NCBI GenBank assembly: GCA_965203575.1
Contig: OZ241894.1
Location: 1,860,001-1,924,000 of the forward strand
DNA length: 64,000 nt
Origin: Aldehydirespirator sp965203575
GTDB taxonomy: Bacteria > Actinomycetota > Acidimicrobiia > Acidimicrobiales > Aldehydirespiratoraceae
Reading direction: 5' to 3'
A program made the position numbers and the translations under genes. The notes below the pieces were generated by a model, which was not told the DNA's origin, ran no database searches, and was given only the letters and a program-made list of their open reading frames with translations. This document shows positions 61,042 through 64,000 of this stretch, one piece after another. The first letter of the stretch is position 1. Each line of letters opens with the position of its first letter.

Positions 61042-61468
61042 AGCCAGTTCGCCTGCTTCGTGCGTCGGAGACAAGACAACTAGCGCCCTGTCCCCTAGAG
61101 ACTTGCTCTGCCTAGAGGATCGACTGGACTTCAAAGACGGAGTCGACCACATGATCGGGGGGCGGCAGATCGGCCGGGAACTGCCGGCCTCGCCGAACCC
61201 ATGCGGTCCGCATTCCGAAGCGTCTGGCTCCGTCGATGTCTGTGACCGGGTTGAAGGACGTCCATGACGAACTCCAGCGGATAAGGACGTACTTCGACAG
61301 GCGGGCAGCTGGGCTGCCGCCGATCCAGCCTGCCCACCGGCGGCCCGCCCCCACCGAGGAGCAGCGGAGCCGGGCCAGGGTCAGGAACTGGAAGGACTAC
61401 CGCCCACCCGGTTGGGTGTAGCCACCGGCCGGAGCGGCGCCACGGTCACCCGGCGGTCGGCGCGACGG
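61042..61468. other. Gene-poor gap with a HAD-phosphatase remnant
   Basis: No intact gene was seen. The minus strand carries the HAD remnant described separately. The plus strand has a 61-codon frame (61236-61421) with a highly charged product of no recognisable family; I judge it doubtful. Confidence 0.5.
61112..61255 (-). pseudogene. C-terminal remnant of a HAD-superfamily phosphatase
   Basis: The minus strand encodes NPVTDIDGARRFGMRTAWVRRGR and PPDHVVDSVFEV, the last conserved part of HAD phosphatases (Asp-dependent motif 4 region and the following strand). Everything before it is absent: no DxD nucleophile motif lies upstream, and the frame loses similarity near 61255. It is likely a deleted gene. 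Confidence 0.55.
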
Positions 61469-62674
61469 TCAGGGGTTGGCTCCCATGCGGATCAGGCGCC
61501 GCCGGCCGGCGTCGGCGGCCAGGGCGGCCAGCAGGGCGCAGGCCGCGATCATCAGGAACCCGGCGGTGTAGGAGACCCGGTCCACCAGCAGGCCGAAGGC
61601 GAACGGCCCCACCACGCCGCCGACGTTGAGCCCGCCGGAGGTCATGCCGGTGGCCGCGCCGGGCGAGTCCCGGTAGGCCCGCACCACGGTGTGCACGATC
61701 AGGCCGCTCCAGGCCCAGCCCACCCCAAGCGCGAACATGGCGCCCATCGGCACCAGGACCTTCGCGCCGGTGGCCGCACCCAGGTAGCCCAGCGTGCTCA
61801 CCCCCAGCAGGACCGACACGAACTTGAGGTGCCCGGTCTCGTAGTTGTCGGCGAGGTAGCCCCCCGCGGTCCTGGTGAGGATCACCAGGACGCTGGCCGC
61901 GGCCAGAAGGTGCCCGGCCAGTCCCTCGCCGATCCCGGCGTCGGTGGCGGCCGACACGAAGAATGCGGCCATGGTGGTGGCTGCGGCCGAGCCCAGCGCG
62001 GCGGTCAGCATCAGCATGTTCAACGGCCCGTAGTCGATCTCGCTCAGGCCCCGCGACGCGCCCGCGGTGCGCACCGCCCGACCGGCCGCCGCCCTGTACG
62101 GCGGCGCCAGCCCGTACCCAACGAGGGGCACCACCAGTGCGATGGCGAAGGCCCAGCGCCATCCCAGGGTGAGCCCGACGGCCGGCACGGCCAGCCCGGC
62201 CAGGAACACCGACAGCGGCACGGCCGCGGCCTGGATGCCGAAGGCGAACCCGTGACGGTGCAGCGGCACGCCCCGGGCCACCATGGTCTTGGTGCCGGGC
62301 CCGGCGATCGTCAATCCGATCGCGCCCACGGCCAGGGCGACCAGCAGGGCCCAGTAGGAGCGAGCGGCCACCGCGATGCCCCCCAGCGACACCACGCTGA
62401 GCGCGTTGGCGACCCGCAGCGACCGCTGCGGGCCGAGGCGGTCGGTGAGAGTCCCGGCGTGGGGGGAGGTCACCGCGGCCAGCAGGAAGAAGAAGGCCAC
62501 CGCCGTTCCCAGGCCGGCCTCGCCGAAGCCCAGGTCGTCGCCCATCTGCAGCGCCAGCGCGCCCAACCCGAAGGCGGGCAGCATGGCTGCCGTCTGCGAC
62601 GACACCGACGAGATCAGCGAGACGACGGGCCGGGCCCGCTCCTCGCCGAGCCCGACGAACGGCGGGGAGGTCAC
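61469..62674 (-). CDS. MFS transporter, CynX-like
   Basis: A 401-residue protein with about 12 membrane segments, loop motif GTLTDRLGPQRSLR, and the segment GGLNVGGVVGPFAFGLLVDR shared with the transporters at 44410 and 17581. The GTG start overlaps the TGA of the LLM oxidoreductase (GTGA), so the two are one operon and probably share a substrate. Confidence 0.84.
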   Translation of the reverse strand: MTSPPFVGLGEERARPVVSLISSVSSQTAAMLPAFGLGALALQMGDDLGFGEAGLGTAVAFFFLLAAVTSPHAGTLTDRLGPQRSLRVANALSVVSLGGIAVAARSYWALLVALAVGAIGLTIAGPGTKTMVARGVPLHRHGFAFGIQAAAVPLSVFLAGLAVPAVGLTLGWRWAFAIALVVPLVGYGLAPPYRAAAGRAVRTAGASRGLSEIDYGPLNMLMLTAALGSAAATTMAAFFVSAATDAGIGEGLAGHLLAAASVLVILTRTAGGYLADNYETGHLKFVSVLLGVSTLGYLGAATGAKVLVPMGAMFALGVGWAWSGLIVHTVVRAYRDSPGAATGMTSGGLNVGGVVGPFAFGLLVDRVSYTAGFLMIAACALLAALAADAGRRRLIRMGANP

Positions 62675-63648
62675 TGGGTGGCGCGGGTGCCGAAGTTGTC
62701 GCTCAGCACCATCCCCGCCTCGGCGATGGCACCCAGGTCGGTGGAGTCGTGCATGTTGAAGATCAGCCCGTCGAGCCCGGCGCCGAGCAGCGCCGCCACC
62801 TGTTCGCAGACGCCGTCGCGGTCGCCCTCGATGGCGTAGCTGAGGTACTTGTCCATGCTCATGTTCCGCCTGGACCGCACCTCCGCGCCGAGCCGGGCCG
62901 CGTCGGCTGCCGTGTCGGCCATGACCAGCGCACCCAGGCGGGTCTTGGAGATCTCGGCGGGGTCCCGGCCGGCCCGCTCGCAGTGGGCTTCCAGCACGTC
63001 CAGCTTGTGGCGGATCCCGGCCGGGTCGCCGAAGATGTTGCAGGCGTCGGCGTAGCGGGCCGCGATGGCCAGGGTGCGCCGCTCGCCGCCCCCGCCCACC
63101 AGTATCGGCGGCCCGCCCGGGTTGATCGGCCGGGGCCGGTTGAGGGCGCCGTCGACGCGGTGGCGCTCGCCCTCGAAGGTGGCCGGCCCGCCGTCGAACA
63201 TGGCCCGGCAGATCTGCACCGCGTCCTCGAGCCGGTCCATGCGCTCGCCCACCGGCAGGAACTCGTAGCCGTAGGCCACGTGCTCGGCCTCGAACCACGC
63301 CGCGCCGATGCCGAGCACCGCCCGCCCGCCCGACACGATGTCGAGGGTGGTGACCGTCTTGGCCAGCAGGGCCGGGTTGCGGTAGGTCACGCCGGTCACC
63401 AGCGCCCCCAGCCGGGCGGTGCGGGTCCAGGGGGCCAGCGCGGCCAGCAGGGTGTAGGGCTCCAGCATGGGCTCGTGGTCCGCGCCCATGGGCGGGATCT
63501 GGTGGAAGTGGTCCATCACCCACAGGGAGTCGAACCCGCTGTTCTCGGCGGTCGCCGCGGCCGCGCAGACTGCGCTGAACATGTCTGAGTCGTCCACGCC
63601 GGGGTAGCTGAAGCTGGGAATGTTGAACCCGAACCGGGTAAGCGTCAT
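62671..63648 (-). CDS. LLM-class F420-dependent oxidoreductase
   Basis: A 325-residue TIM-barrel protein with GFNIPSFSYPG at the start, GFDSLWVMDHFHQIP and ILVGGGGERRT. These are typical of F420-dependent or FMN-dependent luciferase-like enzymes. The start is ATG 63648 (MTLTRFGFN); an ATG 18 bp upstream would include the GTATAC box. It is translationally coupled to the MFS gene after it. Confidence 0.85.
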   Translation of the reverse strand: MTLTRFGFNIPSFSYPGVDDSDMFSAVCAAAATAENSGFDSLWVMDHFHQIPPMGADHEPMLEPYTLLAALAPWTRTARLGALVTGVTYRNPALLAKTVTTLDIVSGGRAVLGIGAAWFEAEHVAYGYEFLPVGERMDRLEDAVQICRAMFDGGPATFEGERHRVDGALNRPRPINPGGPPILVGGGGERRTLAIAARYADACNIFGDPAGIRHKLDVLEAHCERAGRDPAEISKTRLGALVMADTAADAARLGAEVRSRRNMSMDKYLSYAIEGDRDGVCEQVAALLGAGLDGLIFNMHDSTDLGAIAEAGMVLSDNFGTRATQ

Positions 63649-63655
63649 GATGCCT

Positions 63656-63661
63656 GTATAC
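63656..63661 (-). promoter_or_regulatory. GTATAC box before the LLM-MFS operon
   Basis: Read toward the gene it is GCGGTATACAGG, 7 nt before the ATG at 63648. The TATACA portion fits a leaderless -10 box. Confidence 0.5.
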
Positions 63662-63729
63662 CGCATCTACCTCTACTACATCGACGCCTGAGCGGATCCG
63701 GCCCACGAATCCCACGAAGGAGCCCGACC

Positions 63730-64000
63730 ATGAACGCCCCAGCCTCGGCCGAGACGCTGATCGCCGACGAACTGTCCCTCACCGAGTGGGTGGACCGGTT
63801 CTCCGGCCACGTGGCCAACCTCCGCTACGAGGAGGCCGCGGCCATGATGGACCCCGAGGTGAACAGCTTCAGCACCTGGCAGGACGTGGTGGTGGGGGTG
63901 GATCACTTCGTCAACGGGCAGTGGCGCAACGTCTGGCCCACCATGACCGACTTCGTGCTGCTGACGGACAAGATGCGGGCCCGGGTCTCCGGTGATCGGC
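63730..64000 (+). CDS. SnoaL/NTF2-like protein (3' partial)
   Basis: Ninety residues are visible before the window ends. ATG 63730 follows AAGGAG at good distance. The sequence WVDRFSGHVANLRYEEAAAMMDPEVNSFSTW and the following VGVDHFVNGQWRNVWPTMTDF match the start of NTF2-fold SnoaL-like proteins, which bind or convert small molecules. It is divergent from the LLM oxidoreductase. Confidence 0.65.
   Translation, partial: MNAPASAETLIADELSLTEWVDRFSGHVANLRYEEAAAMMDPEVNSFSTWQDVVVGVDHFVNGQWRNVWPTMTDFVLLTDKMRARVSGDR

Noticed and set aside
61236..61421. 61-codon plus-strand frame in the gap after fic
   Set aside because: No family, no clear ribosome site, and it overlaps the HAD remnant on the other strand.

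Overview
The window is GC-rich DNA with dense genes, short intergenic gaps, frequent GTG/TTG starts and many start-stop overlaps. Two LLM-class oxidoreductases of the type that usually uses F420, a GlcG/HbpS-type protein and several leaderless-looking promoters (a -10 box 6-8 nt before the start codon) point to an actinobacterium. The style suggests an Acidimicrobiia-like marine or host-associated lineage, but that placement is inference only. No rRNA, tRNA or CRISPR array was seen.

Layout. 1-3.9 kb: end of a compact molybdo-hydroxylase-like protein, a YbdK-type ligase, an OsmC protein and an enoyl-CoA hydratase. 3.9-8.1 kb: a potABCD polyamine transporter operon on the minus strand. 8.2-8.8 kb: DinJ/YafQ toxin-antitoxin pair. 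9.0-12.3 kb: a GntR regulator coupled to a single-chain sugar-phosphate mutase/deoxyribose-phosphate aldolase. 12.5-17.5 kb: an epimerase, a broken amidohydrolase, a MntA/HepT pair, and a DUF429-like gene split by an IS1634-type element with a 5-bp target duplication. 17.6-24.0 kb: an MFS gene divergent from an operon of aldehyde dehydrogenase, haem-oxygenase-like di-iron protein, second aldehyde dehydrogenase and MFS exporter. 24.3-27.6 kb: a peptide-type binding lipoprotein with a long Ala/Glu coiled spacer, an isochorismatase-family hydrolase, and an RHH/MazF pair. 27.6-30.0 kb: gamma-glutamyltransferase and two tandem retropepsin-like proteases. 30.2-37.6 kb: a catabolic run (VOC protein, FAD hydroxylase, RidA, epimerase, amidohydrolase, PanE-like reductase, acyl-CoA synthetase). 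37.8-45.6 kb: small proteins, two MFS genes and a dppBCDF-like ABC operon lacking its binding protein. 45.6-49.3 kb: a single-chain indolepyruvate ferredoxin oxidoreductase. 49.3-50.9 kb: a duplicated-domain unknown protein divergent from a DUF3800 gene. 51-56.4 kb: ABM, GlcG and RidA proteins, an SDR, a fused electron-transfer flavoprotein and an LLM oxidoreductase. 56.6-61.0 kb: a lipoprotein, an FtsH-like membrane AAA protease, and a Fic protein behind an array of palindromes. 61-64 kb: a HAD remnant, MFS, LLM oxidoreductase and the start of an NTF2-like gene.

How the parts fit. Most of the window looks like uptake and oxidation of small organic nitrogen or carbonyl compounds: ABC and MFS transport, hydroxylation, imine clean-up by RidA, amide hydrolysis, aldehyde oxidation, CoA activation, and electron transfer through ETF and ferredoxin enzymes. 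Two signals tie these units together. One is a GTATAC box directly upstream of eight catabolic or transport transcription units, usually continuing as GTATACA toward the gene. The other is a family of about nine near-identical interspersed repeats in gaps between genes. Neither is explained by the coding features, and they are the strongest candidates for undescribed biology here, together with the di-iron/aldehyde dehydrogenase cluster and the palindrome-controlled Fic gene.
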